Positions 7,517-16,873 of a stretch of DNA of 64,000 nucleotides are shown in pieces. The DNA comes from Methylobacterium longum (lineage in GTDB: Bacteria > Pseudomonadota > Alphaproteobacteria > Rhizobiales > Beijerinckiaceae): the NCBI RefSeq assembly GCF_022179385.1, contig NZ_BPQS01000021.1, positions 1-64,000 of the forward strand, in the 5' to 3' direction. The notes under the pieces are model-generated. The model was not told the origin of the DNA. It saw nothing but the letters and a program-made list of their open reading frames with translations, and did no database searches. The stretch's first letter is position 1, and each line of letters starts with the position of its first letter. The position numbers and the translations under genes were made by a program.

Positions 7517-8800
7517 TTACAGCCGCCAGACCTCGTAGCCCAGCCGCGTGAAGGTTGCCCGGTCGTGGAGCGACTTCACGTCGACGACCAGCCCCCCGGG
7601 CTTCAGCCGCGCGGTGATCTCGTCCGGCGCCATCAGGGCATAGTCCCGGTGCGGCACCGCGATCACGACGGCGTCCGCGTCCCCCGGCAGGTCGTCCCAG
7701 TCGACCAGGGCGAGGCCGTGCTCGGCCTCCGCCTCCGCCGCGCTGGCCCGGGGATCGTGGACCGAGACGGCGCAGCCGAACGCGGCCAGTTCCCGGACGA
7801 GGTCGGCGACCTTCGAGTTGCGCAGGTCCGCGCAGTTCTCCTTGAAGGTCAGGCCCAGCACGACGACCCGCGCGTTTCCGGCGCCGCCGCGGCGGACGAT
7901 CCGCTTCACCGTCCCGCGGGCGACGTGGGCGGCCATGCTGTCGTTGATCCGCCGCCCCGCCAGGATCACCTGCGGGTGGTAGCCGATCATCGCGGCCTTG
8001 TGGGTCAGGTAGTAGGGATCGACCCCGATGCAGTGGCCGCCGACGAGCCCGGGCCGGAACGGCAGGAAGTTCCACTTGGTCCCGGCCGCCTCGAGCACCT
8101 CGAGGGTATCGAGGTCGAGCTTGTCGAAGATCAGCGACAGCTCGTTCATGAGCGCGATGTTCAGGTCGCGCTGGGTGTTCTCGATGACTTTGGCGGCCTC
8201 CGCGACCCGGATCGAGGCGGCGGCGTGGAGGCCCGCATCGACGATCGTCCCGTAGAGGTCCTTGAGCCGCGCCAGGGTCTCGGGGGTGTCGCCGGAGATG
8301 ACCTTCACCACCTTGCCGAGGCTGTGCTCCACGTCGCCCGGATTGATCCGCTCGGGGGAGTAGCCGACGGAGAAGTCCCTCTTCCAGCGCAGGCCCGAAT
8401 GCCGCTCCAGTTCGGGGACGCAGATCTCCTCGGTGGCGCCGGGATAGACGGTGGACTCGAACACCACGGTCGTGCCGGGACGCATGTGCCGCCCGACCAG
8501 CGCCGAGGCCGTGACCAGCAGGTCGAAATCCGGGCACTGCGCCGCGTCGACCGGGGTCGGGACCGTGACGATGATGACGTCCGCCTCCCCCAGCCGGGCC
8601 GGATCGTCGGTGACCGTCAGGTGGCCGGCGGCCCGGAACGCCTCCGCGCTGATCTCGCCGGCCGGGTCGACGCCGTCGCGGTAGGCCGCGACCTTGGCGG
8701 CGGAGCGCTCGAAGCCGATCGTCGGCCGGGTCCGGCCGAAGGCCAGGGCGAGGGGGAGCCCGACATAGCCCAGGCCGACGATTGCCACGCTCTCCGCCAT
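7517..8800 (-). CDS. UDP-HexNAc 6-dehydrogenase family (TviB/WecC/WbpA type)
   Basis: 427 aa from the ATG at 8800, preceded by GGAGGG; the frame stays open far upstream but that part is another gene's antisense. The N-terminal NAD domain is IVGLGYVGLPLALAFG, the central domain holds the catalytic-Cys motif GGHCIGVDPYYL, and the C-terminal UDP-binding domain has LGLTFKENCADLRNSK. The enzyme oxidises the C6 alcohol of a UDP-sugar to a uronic acid using NAD. Length and motifs fit the TviB/VipA branch, which feeds acidic sugars into capsule, Vi-like or O-antigen polysaccharide. No polymerase or epimerase lies beside it, so the sugar is not determined. Confidence 0.92.
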   Translation of the reverse strand: MAESVAIVGLGYVGLPLALAFGRTRPTIGFERSAAKVAAYRDGVDPAGEISAEAFRAAGHLTVTDDPARLGEADVIIVTVPTPVDAAQCPDFDLLVTASALVGRHMRPGTTVVFESTVYPGATEEICVPELERHSGLRWKRDFSVGYSPERINPGDVEHSLGKVVKVISGDTPETLARLKDLYGTIVDAGLHAAASIRVAEAAKVIENTQRDLNIALMNELSLIFDKLDLDTLEVLEAAGTKWNFLPFRPGLVGGHCIGVDPYYLTHKAAMIGYHPQVILAGRRINDSMAAHVARGTVKRIVRRGGAGNARVVVLGLTFKENCADLRNSKVADLVRELAAFGCAVSVHDPRASAAEAEAEHGLALVDWDDLPGDADAVVIAVPHRDYALMAPDEITARLKPGGLVVDVKSLHDRATFTRLGYEVWRL

Positions 8801-8901
8801 GCCGGATCCCTCCGCGGACCGGGGCACGCCGGTGACGGCCTCTTCCGCCGGCGGCGTATAGGGGCGGCCCGGGCCCGCGTCGAGCCGTCGCCCGGGGCGG
8901 T

Positions 8902-10320
8902 TCAGGTCAGCGACATGCGCAGGGGCGGCTCCACCTCCGGCGGCAGCGGCGAGACGTAGCCGGCGGCACCGACCCGGCGGGCGAGGTCCGCCCTGGCGGC
9001 GTCGCGCAGGGCCGCGTCGGTCAGCGCACGGGTGCCGGTGGCGGCCATCGCCTTGGCGACCTGCACCATCGCCTTGTGGGCCGCCGGGGTCCGCCCCTGC
9101 GCCACCACCTGCCAGGTGTGGAACGGCGTGCCGATCGCCACCGTGGGTGCGTGGGCCTGGACGGTCGGCACCACCCAGCTCACGTCGCCGACATCGGTGG
9201 AGCCCACCGCCGGATTGCGCGGCGCGTCGAGGGGCACGAGGAAATCCGCGAGCGGTGCCTCGGTCCGCGGCATCCCGATGGCGCGAAACACGGCATCGAT
9301 GTCGCCGTCGGTCAGGGTCGCCCGGATCTCGTCGGCGAAGGCCCGGTCGGCGGCATCGAAATGGGGCGGCCCGAGCTCCTCCATCACCCCGTGGAGCGCC
9401 CGCTCCAGGGGCTCGTTGCCCACGAGGTTCGACACCGCGCTGACGATCCGGACCTCCACCGCGGTCTCGGTCATCAGGGCGGCGCCTTGCGCGATCTTCT
9501 TCACCCGCTCGACCAGCGCCAGCATGCCCGGCAGGTCGCGAGCCCGGATCGAGTAGCGCACCGTCGCGCCGGCCTGGACGACGTTCGGGGCGATGCCGCC
9601 GGCGTCGAGATAGGCGTAGTGGACCCGCGCGTCGGACGGCATGTGCTCGCGCATGTAGTTCACGCCGACGCTCATCAGCTCGACGGCGTCGAGGGCCGAG
9701 CGCCCGAGATGGGGCGCGGCCGCCGCGTGGGCGGTGCGCCCGGTGAAGACGAAGTCCGCCCGGGTGTTGGCGAGCGCCACCGGCGGCGCCACCTCCCAGA
9801 AGCTGCCCGGATGCCAGGAGATCGCGATGTCGGCCTCCGCGAAGGCGCCGGCGCGGACCATGAAGGCCTTGGCGGCGCCGCCCTCCTCCGCCGGACAGCC
9901 GTAGTAGCGCACGCGGCCGGGCGTGCCGGTCTCGGCGAGCCAGTCCTTCACGGCGGTGGCGGCGAGCAAAGCCGCCGCCCCGAGGAGGTTGTGGCCGCAG
10001 CCGTGGCCGTGGCCCCCCGCCTCGACCGGCCGGTGCTCGGCGACGCCCGCCTCCTGCGACAGGCCGGGAAGCGCGTCGTACTCGCCGAGGAAGGCGATGA
10101 CCGGCCCGCCCGCCCCGGCCTCGCCCATCACGGCGGTGGGGATTCCGGCGACCGCTTCCGTGACCCGGAAACCCTGGTGGCGCAGCTCGGCGACGTGCTC
10201 GGCGCAGGAGCGAGCTTCGGTGTAGCAGACCTCCGGCAGGCTCCAGACCCGCTCGGACAGGGCGATCAGCCGCTCCGCCTGCCCGTCGACGTGGCGCCAC
10301 ACGGCGTTGCGGTTGTCCAT
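8902..10320 (-). CDS. abgB: M20 amidohydrolase, AbgB-like (aminobenzoyl-glutamate utilisation B)
   Basis: 472 aa, the usual AbgB length. It is a zinc M20/M20D peptidase-fold enzyme that cleaves N-acyl amino-acid bonds. FLGEYDALPGLSQ, GHGHGCGHNLLG (metal His) and CPAEEGG (catalytic Glu) are the family motifs, and the dimerisation domain sits in the middle. AbgB hydrolyses p-aminobenzoyl-glutamate in E. coli, but homologues act on other acyl-amino acids. GGAGG precedes the start. The gene diverges from a complete peptide-type ABC transporter across 174 bp, so it probably processes what that transporter brings in. Confidence 0.88.
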   Translation of the reverse strand: MDNRNAVWRHVDGQAERLIALSERVWSLPEVCYTEARSCAEHVAELRHQGFRVTEAVAGIPTAVMGEAGAGGPVIAFLGEYDALPGLSQEAGVAEHRPVEAGGHGHGCGHNLLGAAALLAATAVKDWLAETGTPGRVRYYGCPAEEGGAAKAFMVRAGAFAEADIAISWHPGSFWEVAPPVALANTRADFVFTGRTAHAAAAPHLGRSALDAVELMSVGVNYMREHMPSDARVHYAYLDAGGIAPNVVQAGATVRYSIRARDLPGMLALVERVKKIAQGAALMTETAVEVRIVSAVSNLVGNEPLERALHGVMEELGPPHFDAADRAFADEIRATLTDGDIDAVFRAIGMPRTEAPLADFLVPLDAPRNPAVGSTDVGDVSWVVPTVQAHAPTVAIGTPFHTWQVVAQGRTPAAHKAMVQVAKAMAATGTRALTDAALRDAARADLARRVGAAGYVSPLPPEVEPPLRMSLT

Positions 10321-10494
10321 GGGAAGAGCCTCCGAAAGGGCGCGTCGGCGGTCCTGTTGCAGGGTCGGCGCCAGGAAACCATGGGGATCGGGCGTCTGGC
10401 GACACGTTTCGGTTGAAGCGTCACTGGCCCGCCCCTTGCCAAGGCCGCCACCAGAATGATGCTGTGCCCGTCACGGCGGCAACCAGGAAATCAA

Positions 10495-12285
10495 ATGGAC
10501 GAACGGGATCTGCGCGGCCTCATCGGGCGGGTGAAGGACGGCCGCCTGTCGCGGCGCGCCTTCGTGCAGCGCATGGTGGCGGTCGGCCTCAGCGCGCCGA
10601 TGGCCGGTCTGATGCTCGCCGGCAACGGCGTGGCGATGGCGGCCGACATGCGGGCCGGCTACAAGCCCGCCAAGGCCGGCGGCGGCGGCGCGCTCAAGCT
10701 GCTCTGGTGGCAGGCACCGACGCTGATCAACCCGCATTTCGCCATCGGCACCAAGGACCAGGACGCCTCGCGGATCTTCTACGAGCCGCTCGCCGCCTGG
10801 GACCCGGACGGCAACCTCGCGCCGGTGCTGGCCGCCACGATCCCGTCCAAGGAGAACGGGGCGCTCGCCGCGGACGGCCGCTCGGTGGTCTGGACCTTGA
10901 AGTCCGGCGTGACGTGGCACGACGGCAAGCCGCTCACCGCCGACGACCTCGTCTTCACCTGGGAGTACGCCCGCGACCCCGCCACCGCGGCGGTGTCGGC
11001 CGGCTCCTACAAGGATTGCAAGGTCGAGAAGATCGACGACCTCAGCGTCCGAGTCCTGTTCGACAAGCCAACGCCCTACTGGTGCGACGCCTTCGTGGGC
11101 ATCGTCGGGATGGTGCTGCCCAAGCACCTGTTCGGGCCCTACAGCGGCGCCAAGTCCCGGGACGCGCCCCAGAACCTCGCCCCCGTGGGCACCGGCCCGT
11201 ACCGGTTCGTGGAGTTCCGGCCCGGCGACATCGTCCGCGGGGAGCGCAACCCCGCTTATCACCTGCCGAACCGGCCCTACTTCGACACCATCGAGATGAA
11301 GGGCGGCGGCGACGCGGTCTCGGCCGCCCGCGCGGTGCTCCAGACCGGCGAGTACGACTACGCCTGGAACATGCTGATCGAGGACGAGGTCCTGAAGCGC
11401 CTGGAGACCGGCGGCAAGGGCCGGGTCGACGTGGTCTACGGCGGCAAGCTCGAGTTCCTGCTGCTCAACGCCACCGATCCGAACGTCGAGGTCGACGGCG
11501 AGCGCGCCTCGATCACCACCAAGCACCCCGCCTTCTCCGACCCGAAGGTGGCCCAGGCGATCAACCTGCTCGTCGACCGCAAGTCGATCCAGACCTACAT
11601 CTACGGCCGCACCGGCAAGCCCACCGCCAACACGGTGAACGGCCCGGAGCGCTTCGTCTCCAGGGACACGAAGTTCGCCTTCGACCCGGCCAAGGCCAAC
11701 GCGCTCCTGGACGAGGCCGGCTGGAGGAAGGGCCCGGACGGCATCCGCGCCAAGGACGGCAAGAGGCTCAAGCTGCTGTTCCAGACCTCGATCAACGCCC
11801 CGCGCCAGAAGACCCAGGCGATCATCAAGCAGGCCGCCGCGAAGGCCGGCATCGAGATCGAGCTGAAATCGGTGACCGGCTCGGTGTTCTTCTCCTCCGA
11901 CCCGGCCAATCCCGACACCTGCACGCATTTCTACGCCGACATGGAAATGTACGCCTACAGCATGACGCAGGCCGATCCGGCGATCTGGCTGCTCATGTAC
12001 GCCTCCTGGGAGGTGGCCCAGAAGGCCAACAAGTGGCAGGGCCGCAACGTCGTGCGCTGGCGCAGCGACGCCTACGACGCGGCCTACAACGCCGCCCAGA
12101 GCGAGCTCGACCCGGTCAAGCGCGCCGCGCTCCTGATCAAATGCAACGACCTCGCGGTCTCCGAGAACGTGCTGCCGCTGATCCACCGCGCCGAAGTCTC
12201 GGCGGTGGGCGCCACGCTCACGGCGCCCCGCAGCGGCTGGGACAACGACCTGTCGTTCCTGCCCGAATGGTACAGGGAGGCCTGA
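10495..12285 (+). CDS. ABC transporter substrate-binding protein, family 5 (peptide/opine type)
   Basis: 596 aa from the ATG at 10495, with AGGA upstream; 39 bases of open frame before it are not preferred. A twin-arginine-like signal (SRRAFVQRM, then a hydrophobic stretch ending in GVAMA) points to Tat export to the periplasm. The mature part has solute-binding family 5 features: WTLKSGVTWHDGKPLTADD and ARDPATAAVS, then GTGPYRF. It binds oligopeptides or similar amide compounds. It is the first gene of a four-gene operon with two permeases and a double ATPase, and diverges from the AbgB-like hydrolase. Confidence 0.93.
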   Translation: MDERDLRGLIGRVKDGRLSRRAFVQRMVAVGLSAPMAGLMLAGNGVAMAADMRAGYKPAKAGGGGALKLLWWQAPTLINPHFAIGTKDQDASRIFYEPLAAWDPDGNLAPVLAATIPSKENGALAADGRSVVWTLKSGVTWHDGKPLTADDLVFTWEYARDPATAAVSAGSYKDCKVEKIDDLSVRVLFDKPTPYWCDAFVGIVGMVLPKHLFGPYSGAKSRDAPQNLAPVGTGPYRFVEFRPGDIVRGERNPAYHLPNRPYFDTIEMKGGGDAVSAARAVLQTGEYDYAWNMLIEDEVLKRLETGGKGRVDVVYGGKLEFLLLNATDPNVEVDGERASITTKHPAFSDPKVAQAINLLVDRKSIQTYIYGRTGKPTANTVNGPERFVSRDTKFAFDPAKANALLDEAGWRKGPDGIRAKDGKRLKLLFQTSINAPRQKTQAIIKQAAAKAGIEIELKSVTGSVFFSSDPANPDTCTHFYADMEMYAYSMTQADPAIWLLMYASWEVAQKANKWQGRNVVRWRSDAYDAAYNAAQSELDPVKRAALLIKCNDLAVSENVLPLIHRAEVSAVGATLTAPRSGWDNDLSFLPEWYREA

Positions 12286-12319
12286 GCGGGAGGCGAGCGC
12301 CGAGAATCGAGGCACAACA

Positions 12320-13279
12320 ATGGGCGCCTACATCCTGCGTCGTCTCCTGATCGCGATCCCGAGCCTGCTGGGCATCAGCCTGATCCTGTTCACCGTCCTG
12401 GCGCTGGCGCCGGGCGACCCGTTCGGCGAGCTCGCCAGCAACCCGAACGTGCCGCCCGAGGTGCGGGCGGCGCTCCGCGTCAAGTTCGGCCTCGATGATC
12501 CGATCTTCACCCGCTACCTGCACTGGCTGACCGCCATGCTGCAGGGGGACTGGGGCTTCTCCTTCGCCAGCCGGGTGAACGTCGCTGCCCTGATCCTCCA
12601 GCGGCTGCCGACGACCCTGTTCGTGGTCGGCTCCTCGCAGGTGCTGGCGCTGCTGATCGCGGTGCCGGTGGGCCTCACCGCCGCCCGCCGGCCCTACTCC
12701 CTGGCCGACCAGGTCGCCAACACGCTGGCCTTCGTGGGCTTCTCCCTGCCGACCTTCTTCACCGGCCTGCTGTTCATCCTGCTGTTCTCGATCAAGCTCG
12801 GCTGGCTGCCCTTCGTCTACCAGGCCGACCTGCCGGGGACCGGCCTGCCCTGGATCTGGGCGAATGTCCGGCAGGCGATCATGCCGGTGGCGGTGCTGGG
12901 CTTCTTCCAGGCCGCCTCCTATACCCGCTACGTCCGCGCCTCGGCGCTGGACGTCGCCCGCCTCGACTACGTCACCACGGCCCGCGCCAAGGGCCTGACC
13001 GAGGGCACGGTCACCCGCCGGCACATCGCCCGCAACGCCCTGATCCCGGTGGTGACGCTCGTCGCCCTCCAGATCCCCGCGGTGTTCGGCGGCGCCATCG
13101 TCACCGAGCAGATCTTCCGGATCCCCGGCATCGGCTCGCTGCTGATCGACGCCATGCTGGCCAACGACACGCCGGTGGTGATGGCCGTGACCTTCGTGTT
13201 CGCCGGCCTCGTCATCCTGTTCAACCTCGTCGCGGACCTGCTCTATGGCTGGCTCGACCCTCGCATCGCCCTCCGATGA
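12320..13279 (+). CDS. ABC transporter permease, DppB/OppB type
   Basis: 319 aa. Six membrane spans are visible, starting with LLIAIPSLLGISLILFTVLA. The binding-protein-dependent transport motif reads YVTTARAKGLTEGTVTRRH, where the EAA loop contacts the ATPase. GDPFGELASNPNVPPEV and FGLDDPIFTRYLHWL are typical DppB periplasmic segments. It partners the following permease in the inner membrane. It begins 34 bases after the binding-protein gene and its end overlaps the next gene by 35 bp, so translation is probably coupled. Confidence 0.95.
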   Translation: MGAYILRRLLIAIPSLLGISLILFTVLALAPGDPFGELASNPNVPPEVRAALRVKFGLDDPIFTRYLHWLTAMLQGDWGFSFASRVNVAALILQRLPTTLFVVGSSQVLALLIAVPVGLTAARRPYSLADQVANTLAFVGFSLPTFFTGLLFILLFSIKLGWLPFVYQADLPGTGLPWIWANVRQAIMPVAVLGFFQAASYTRYVRASALDVARLDYVTTARAKGLTEGTVTRRHIARNALIPVVTLVALQIPAVFGGAIVTEQIFRIPGIGSLLIDAMLANDTPVVMAVTFVFAGLVILFNLVADLLYGWLDPRIALR

Positions 13280-14177
13280 GGCGCCTGCCCTCGCCCGCCC
13301 GCCGGCCTCGCCCGGGCGGGAGACGTGGCGGCGCTTCCGGCGGCACCGGCTGGCGCTGGCGAGCGTCGGCGTGCTGGCGCTGCTCGTTGGCGGCGTGGTG
13401 TTCGGCGGCTTCCTCTGGCCGGTCGCCATCGACGACATCGACTTCGCCGCCCAGCTCCAGGGCCCGTCCTGGGACCACCCGTTCGGGACCGACGATCTCG
13501 GCCAGGACCTGCTCGCCCGGATGATCTACGGCGGCCGGATCTCCCTGGCGGTCGGCTTCGCCGCCATGGCGGTGGCGAGCCTGATCGGGGTGCTGGTCGG
13601 GGCGCTGGCCGGCATGTCGCGCCGCCTCCTCGACCCGGTGCTGATGTGGCTGACCGACTTGTTCCTGTCCCTGCCGCAGCTGCCGCTGCTGCTCCTCGTG
13701 ATCTACCTGTTCCGCGACAGCCTGAAGGCCGTGTTCGGCAGCCAGGGCGGGGTGTTCCTGATGATCGTCGCGGTGATCGGGGGCCTGCGCTGGATGCCGG
13801 TCGCCCGGCTGGTGCGGGCACAGTTCCTGTCTCTGCGCGAGAAGGAGTTCGTGGAGGCCGCCCGCTCGCAGGGGGCCACCGCCGCGCATCTCGTGCGGCG
13901 CCACATCCTGCCGAACGCGCTGGGGCCGGTGATCGTGGCGGCCAGCATCGAAGTCTCGGCGGCGATCATCGCGGAATCGACGCTGTCCTTCCTCGGCCTC
14001 GGCTTCCCCCCCGACATCCCGACCTGGGGGCGGCTGCTGTTCGACGCCAAGGACCATCTCGACGTCGCGCCGCACTGGGCGCTGTTCCCGGGGGGCGCGA
14101 TCTTCCTCACGGTGCTGTCGATCAACTTCATCGGCGACGGCCTGCGCGACGCCCTCGACCCGCGGCGGGTTCTCTAG
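13245..14177 (+). CDS. ABC transporter permease, DppC/OppC type
   Basis: 310 aa. The N-terminal cytoplasmic segment is followed by a first span (LALASVGVLALLVGGVVFGG), then HPFGTDDLGQDLLARMIYGGR, the DppC signature before the transport domain. The EAA loop is FVEAARSQGATAAHLVRRH, and FLGLGFPPDIPTWG is a family-typical C-terminal motif. It forms the heterodimeric channel with the preceding permease. The start lies inside the end of that gene, and its stop is 2 bases before the ATPase start, so the operon is tightly packed. Confidence 0.95.
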   Translation: MAGSTLASPSDEAPALARPPASPGRETWRRFRRHRLALASVGVLALLVGGVVFGGFLWPVAIDDIDFAAQLQGPSWDHPFGTDDLGQDLLARMIYGGRISLAVGFAAMAVASLIGVLVGALAGMSRRLLDPVLMWLTDLFLSLPQLPLLLLVIYLFRDSLKAVFGSQGGVFLMIVAVIGGLRWMPVARLVRAQFLSLREKEFVEAARSQGATAAHLVRRHILPNALGPVIVAASIEVSAAIIAESTLSFLGLGFPPDIPTWGRLLFDAKDHLDVAPHWALFPGGAIFLTVLSINFIGDGLRDALDPRRVL

Positions 14178-14179
14178 TG

Positions 14180-16039
14180 ATGGCAGATCCGGTGGACCCG
14201 ATCCTCTCGGTCTCCGACCTCACCGTGTCCTTCCGCTCGGACGGGCGCTGGCGCGAGGTCGTGCACGGCGTCTCCTTCGACGTGGGCCCGCGCGAGACCG
14301 TGGCGCTGGTGGGCGAATCCGGCTCGGGCAAGAGCGTCAGCGCCCTGTCGATCCTGCGCCTCCTGCCGCGGGACGCGAGCCGCATCGGCGGCCGCGTGCG
14401 CTTCGCGGGCCGCGAACTGCTCGCCGCCCCCGAGGCCGAGATGCGGCGGGTGCGCGGCGATGCCATCGCCATGATCTTCCAGGAGCCGATGACCTCCCTG
14501 AACCCGGTCCTGACCATCGGCTTCCAGATCGCCGAGGCGCTGATCCGGCACCGGGGCCTGTCGCGGTCCGCCGCCGAGGCGGAGGCGCTCCGGCTCCTCG
14601 ACAAGGTCCGGATCCCGGCCGCCCGGTCGCGCCTGCACGAGTACCCGCACCGCTTCTCCGGCGGCATGCGCCAGCGGGTCATGATCGCCATGGCGCTCGC
14701 CTGCCGGCCGAAGCTCCTCATCGCCGACGAGCCGACCACCGCGCTGGACGTCACGATCCAGGCCCAGATCCTCGACCTCATCAAGAGCCTGCAGGACGAG
14801 GAGGGGATGTCGGTCCTGTTCATCACCCACGACATGGGCGTGGTCGCCGAGATCGCCGACCGCACCGTGGTGATGTACCGGGGCCGCGCCGTGGAGGCCG
14901 GGCCGACCGCGCGGATCTTCGAGGCCCCCGTCGAGCCCTACACGCGGTCGCTCCTCGCCGCGGTCCCGCGCCTCGGGACGATGGCGGGCCGGGCCCGCCC
15001 GATGCGCTTCCCGGTGGTCGACCGGACGACCGGCCTGGCGGCGCCGACGCCCGAGACCCCCGACACCGTCCAGGCCGCCGAGCGCCCGGTGCTGGAGGTG
15101 CGCGACCTGACCACCCGGTTCGACATCCGCTCCGGCCTCCTCGGCCGCGTGACCGGCCGCGTCCACGCGGTGGAGGGGGTCTCGTTCAGCATCGCGGCCG
15201 GCGAGACCCTGGCGCTCGTCGGCGAGTCCGGCTGCGGCAAGTCCACCACCGGCCGCGCGATCCTGCGCCTCGTCGAGCCGCTCTCGGGCTCGGTCCTGCT
15301 CGACGGCGAGGACATCATCGGCCTCGATCCGAAGGCCCTGCGCGCCCGCCGCCAGCGCATGCAGATGATCTTCCAGGACCCGTTCGCCAGCCTCGACCCG
15401 CGCATGAGCGTCGGCGCCGCGGTGGCGGAGCCGCTGCTGATCAACCGCCTCGCGGCGCCCCGCGAGGCAAGGCGGCGGGCCGAGGACCTGCTGGCCCGGG
15501 TCGGCCTCGGCCCCGAGACGGCCGGGCGCTTCCCGCACGAGTTCTCCGGCGGCCAGCGGCAGCGCATCTGCATCGCCCGGGCCCTCGCCCTGAACCCTCG
15601 GCTGATCGTCGCCGACGAGGCGGTTTCAGCGCTGGACGTCTCGGTGAAGGCGCAGGTCGTGAACCTGATGCTCGACCTCCAGGCGGAACTCGGCCTCGCC
15701 TACCTGTTCATCTCGCACGACATGGCGGTGGTCGAGCGGGTGAGCCACCGGGTCGCCGTGATGTATCTCGGCGAGATCGTGGAGATCGGCCCCCGGGCCG
15801 CGGTCTTCGGCGATCCGCAGCACCCCTACACGAGGAAGCTGCTGGCCGCCGTGCCCGTCCCGGATCCGGCCCGGCGGGGCGAGCGCCACGCCCTGCCGGA
15901 CGACGAGATCCGCAGTCCGATCCGGGCGCCGGACTACGTGCCGCCGGAGCGGCTCTACCGGGAGGTTTCCCCGGGCCACGTCGTGCAGGATCGGGGTGCC
16001 GGCTGGACCGGGTCCGCGGCGGGGGAGGCGGCCGCGTGA
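14180..16039 (+). CDS. Fused double ATP-binding protein of peptide ABC transporter (DppD-DppF / GsiA type)
   Basis: 619 aa with two complete nucleotide-binding domains in one chain, replacing separate DppD and DppF. Domain 1 (~5-270) has Walker A GESGSGKS and signature FSGGMRQR; domain 2 (~305-580) has GESGCGKS and FSGGQRQR. Each is followed by the oligopeptide-transporter C-terminal extension (YTRSLLAAVPRL and YTRKLLAAVPVPDP). It powers uptake through the two permeases at the inner-membrane face. The ATG at 14180 lies 2 bases after the permease stop. It is the last gene of the operon. Confidence 0.95.
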   Translation: MADPVDPILSVSDLTVSFRSDGRWREVVHGVSFDVGPRETVALVGESGSGKSVSALSILRLLPRDASRIGGRVRFAGRELLAAPEAEMRRVRGDAIAMIFQEPMTSLNPVLTIGFQIAEALIRHRGLSRSAAEAEALRLLDKVRIPAARSRLHEYPHRFSGGMRQRVMIAMALACRPKLLIADEPTTALDVTIQAQILDLIKSLQDEEGMSVLFITHDMGVVAEIADRTVVMYRGRAVEAGPTARIFEAPVEPYTRSLLAAVPRLGTMAGRARPMRFPVVDRTTGLAAPTPETPDTVQAAERPVLEVRDLTTRFDIRSGLLGRVTGRVHAVEGVSFSIAAGETLALVGESGCGKSTTGRAILRLVEPLSGSVLLDGEDIIGLDPKALRARRQRMQMIFQDPFASLDPRMSVGAAVAEPLLINRLAAPREARRRAEDLLARVGLGPETAGRFPHEFSGGQRQRICIARALALNPRLIVADEAVSALDVSVKAQVVNLMLDLQAELGLAYLFISHDMAVVERVSHRVAVMYLGEIVEIGPRAAVFGDPQHPYTRKLLAAVPVPDPARRGERHALPDDEIRSPIRAPDYVPPERLYREVSPGHVVQDRGAGWTGSAAGEAAA

Positions 16040-16139
16040 GCGTTCGGGATCCCGATGCGGATTGAGTGTCGTGCGCGGACGGGGCATGCCCGTGATGTCG
16101 CGGGACCCGCGTTCACCGTGAAGCATCCGGGGCGTGACG

Positions 16140-16403
16140 ATGCCTGATCTCCGCTGGACCGCCGGTCCCGTCCACTGCAGCGACCTCGTCGACGCGACCG
16201 GCAAGGTCTTCGGCTACGTCGGACCGCGGGCGGGCGGCGTGCGCGGCTACCTCGTCCAGGCCGGCTCGGAATGGCCGCCGCGACCCGCCGCCTTCACCGA
16301 TCATCCCTCGGCCGAGGCCGCCCGCGGATGGGTCGAGGGCGCGGTCGCCGCGCGCGCAGTCAGGCCCGTGCGCATCGTCCGGGACGCGCGCCCGCCCGCC
16401 TGA
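16140..16403 (+). CDS. Small hypothetical protein
   Basis: 87 aa from the ATG at 16140 (a GTG six bases earlier is also possible). It has no signal peptide or membrane span. It is a short soluble-looking protein with WTAGPVHCSDLVDATG near the start and RPVRIVRDARPPA at the end, and I do not recognise a family. It starts about 100 bases after the ABC operon on the same strand, without a strong ribosome site. Amino-acid composition looks coding rather than chance. Confidence 0.45.
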   Translation: MPDLRWTAGPVHCSDLVDATGKVFGYVGPRAGGVRGYLVQAGSEWPPRPAAFTDHPSAEAARGWVEGAVAARAVRPVRIVRDARPPA

Positions 16404-16454
16404 CGCCCGCCGCCTCACCGGCGCCGCGCCCGAACGCCCGGGGCGTGGTCCGCC

Positions 16455-16592
16455 TCAGCGCTCCCTCTCGGCGGGATCGTCCCACTCGACGCGGCGCGGC
16501 CGGACGGCCGGCACGGCCGCCGCGAGGCCGAGCCGGATCGCGGTTCCGACGATCGCGATCAGGGCAGAGACGAGGAGCAGGGAGTCGAGCAC
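16455..16592 (-). CDS. Single-span small membrane protein (45 aa)
   Basis: The GTG at 16592 follows TGAGGG by 8 bases and lies 10 bases after the stop of the 57-aa gene upstream, so the pair is probably one operon. The peptide has one clear hydrophobic segment, LDSLLLVSALIAIVGTAI, followed by an Arg-rich, then acidic tail (RPRRVEWDDPAERER). This suggests an inner-membrane miniprotein with its C-terminus in the cytoplasm. No family recognised. Confidence 0.45.
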   Translation of the reverse strand: MLDSLLLVSALIAIVGTAIRLGLAAAVPAVRPRRVEWDDPAERER

Positions 16593-16602
16593 GGCGCGGC
16601 CC

Positions 16603-16776
16603 TCACAGCGGTGGGCGGACGGCGCGGGTATGCCGTGCGGCGCGCTGCCGGGCGCGCGCGTTGTGCTGGCGTCGCATCTGCTCCTGGAGCAGTTCGTCGG
16701 CCTGCGGCGGGTGGATCACCGTCGATGGAATCGGCGATTCCAGACGATCCTGGTCCTGCGGATGGACTGATTTCAT
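16603..16776 (-). CDS. Small soluble hypothetical protein (57 aa)
   Basis: The start at 16776 has a strong ribosome site (CGGAGGAGG, about 6 bases before the ATG). The peptide is polar, with a Gln/Arg-rich C-terminal half (QEQMRRQHNARARQRAARH) that could bind nucleic acid or an acidic partner. It has no signal or membrane segment, and I do not recognise it. An 11-bp element (CTGCGTAAGTA) about 20 bases upstream recurs before the next small gene upstream. Confidence 0.55.
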   Translation of the reverse strand: MKSVHPQDQDRLESPIPSTVIHPPQADELLQEQMRRQHNARARQRAARHTRAVRPPL

Positions 16777-16794
16777 GGGCGCCCTCCTCCGTAG

Positions 16795-16805
16795 TACTTA
16801 CGCAG
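16795..16805 (-). promoter_or_regulatory. Shared element CTGCGTAAGTA, copy 1
   Basis: This sequence lies just before the ribosome site of the 57-aa gene. The same 11 bases occur at 17161-17171, upstream of the 81-aa membrane-protein gene on the same strand. It may be an operator, part of a promoter or a shared leader element; function is inferred only from the repetition. Confidence 0.35.
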
Positions 16806-16873
16806 GAGCTTAGCCGTTTGGAAATCTATTGCAACCTCGCTCCCGCGGAGGTCCCGGGGTTCGCGCCGGGGCC

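Noticed and set aside
7517..10405. A single 962-residue gene joining the dehydrogenase and the amidohydrolase strand
   Set aside because: Only the C-terminal part is the dehydrogenase; the rest is a shifted reading of the AbgB-like gene, and a strong ribosome site marks the start at 8800.
13325..14179. N-terminal extension of the double ATPase through the second permease
   Set aside because: The ATPase motifs begin only after the ATG at 14180; the upstream part is a shifted reading of the permease gene.
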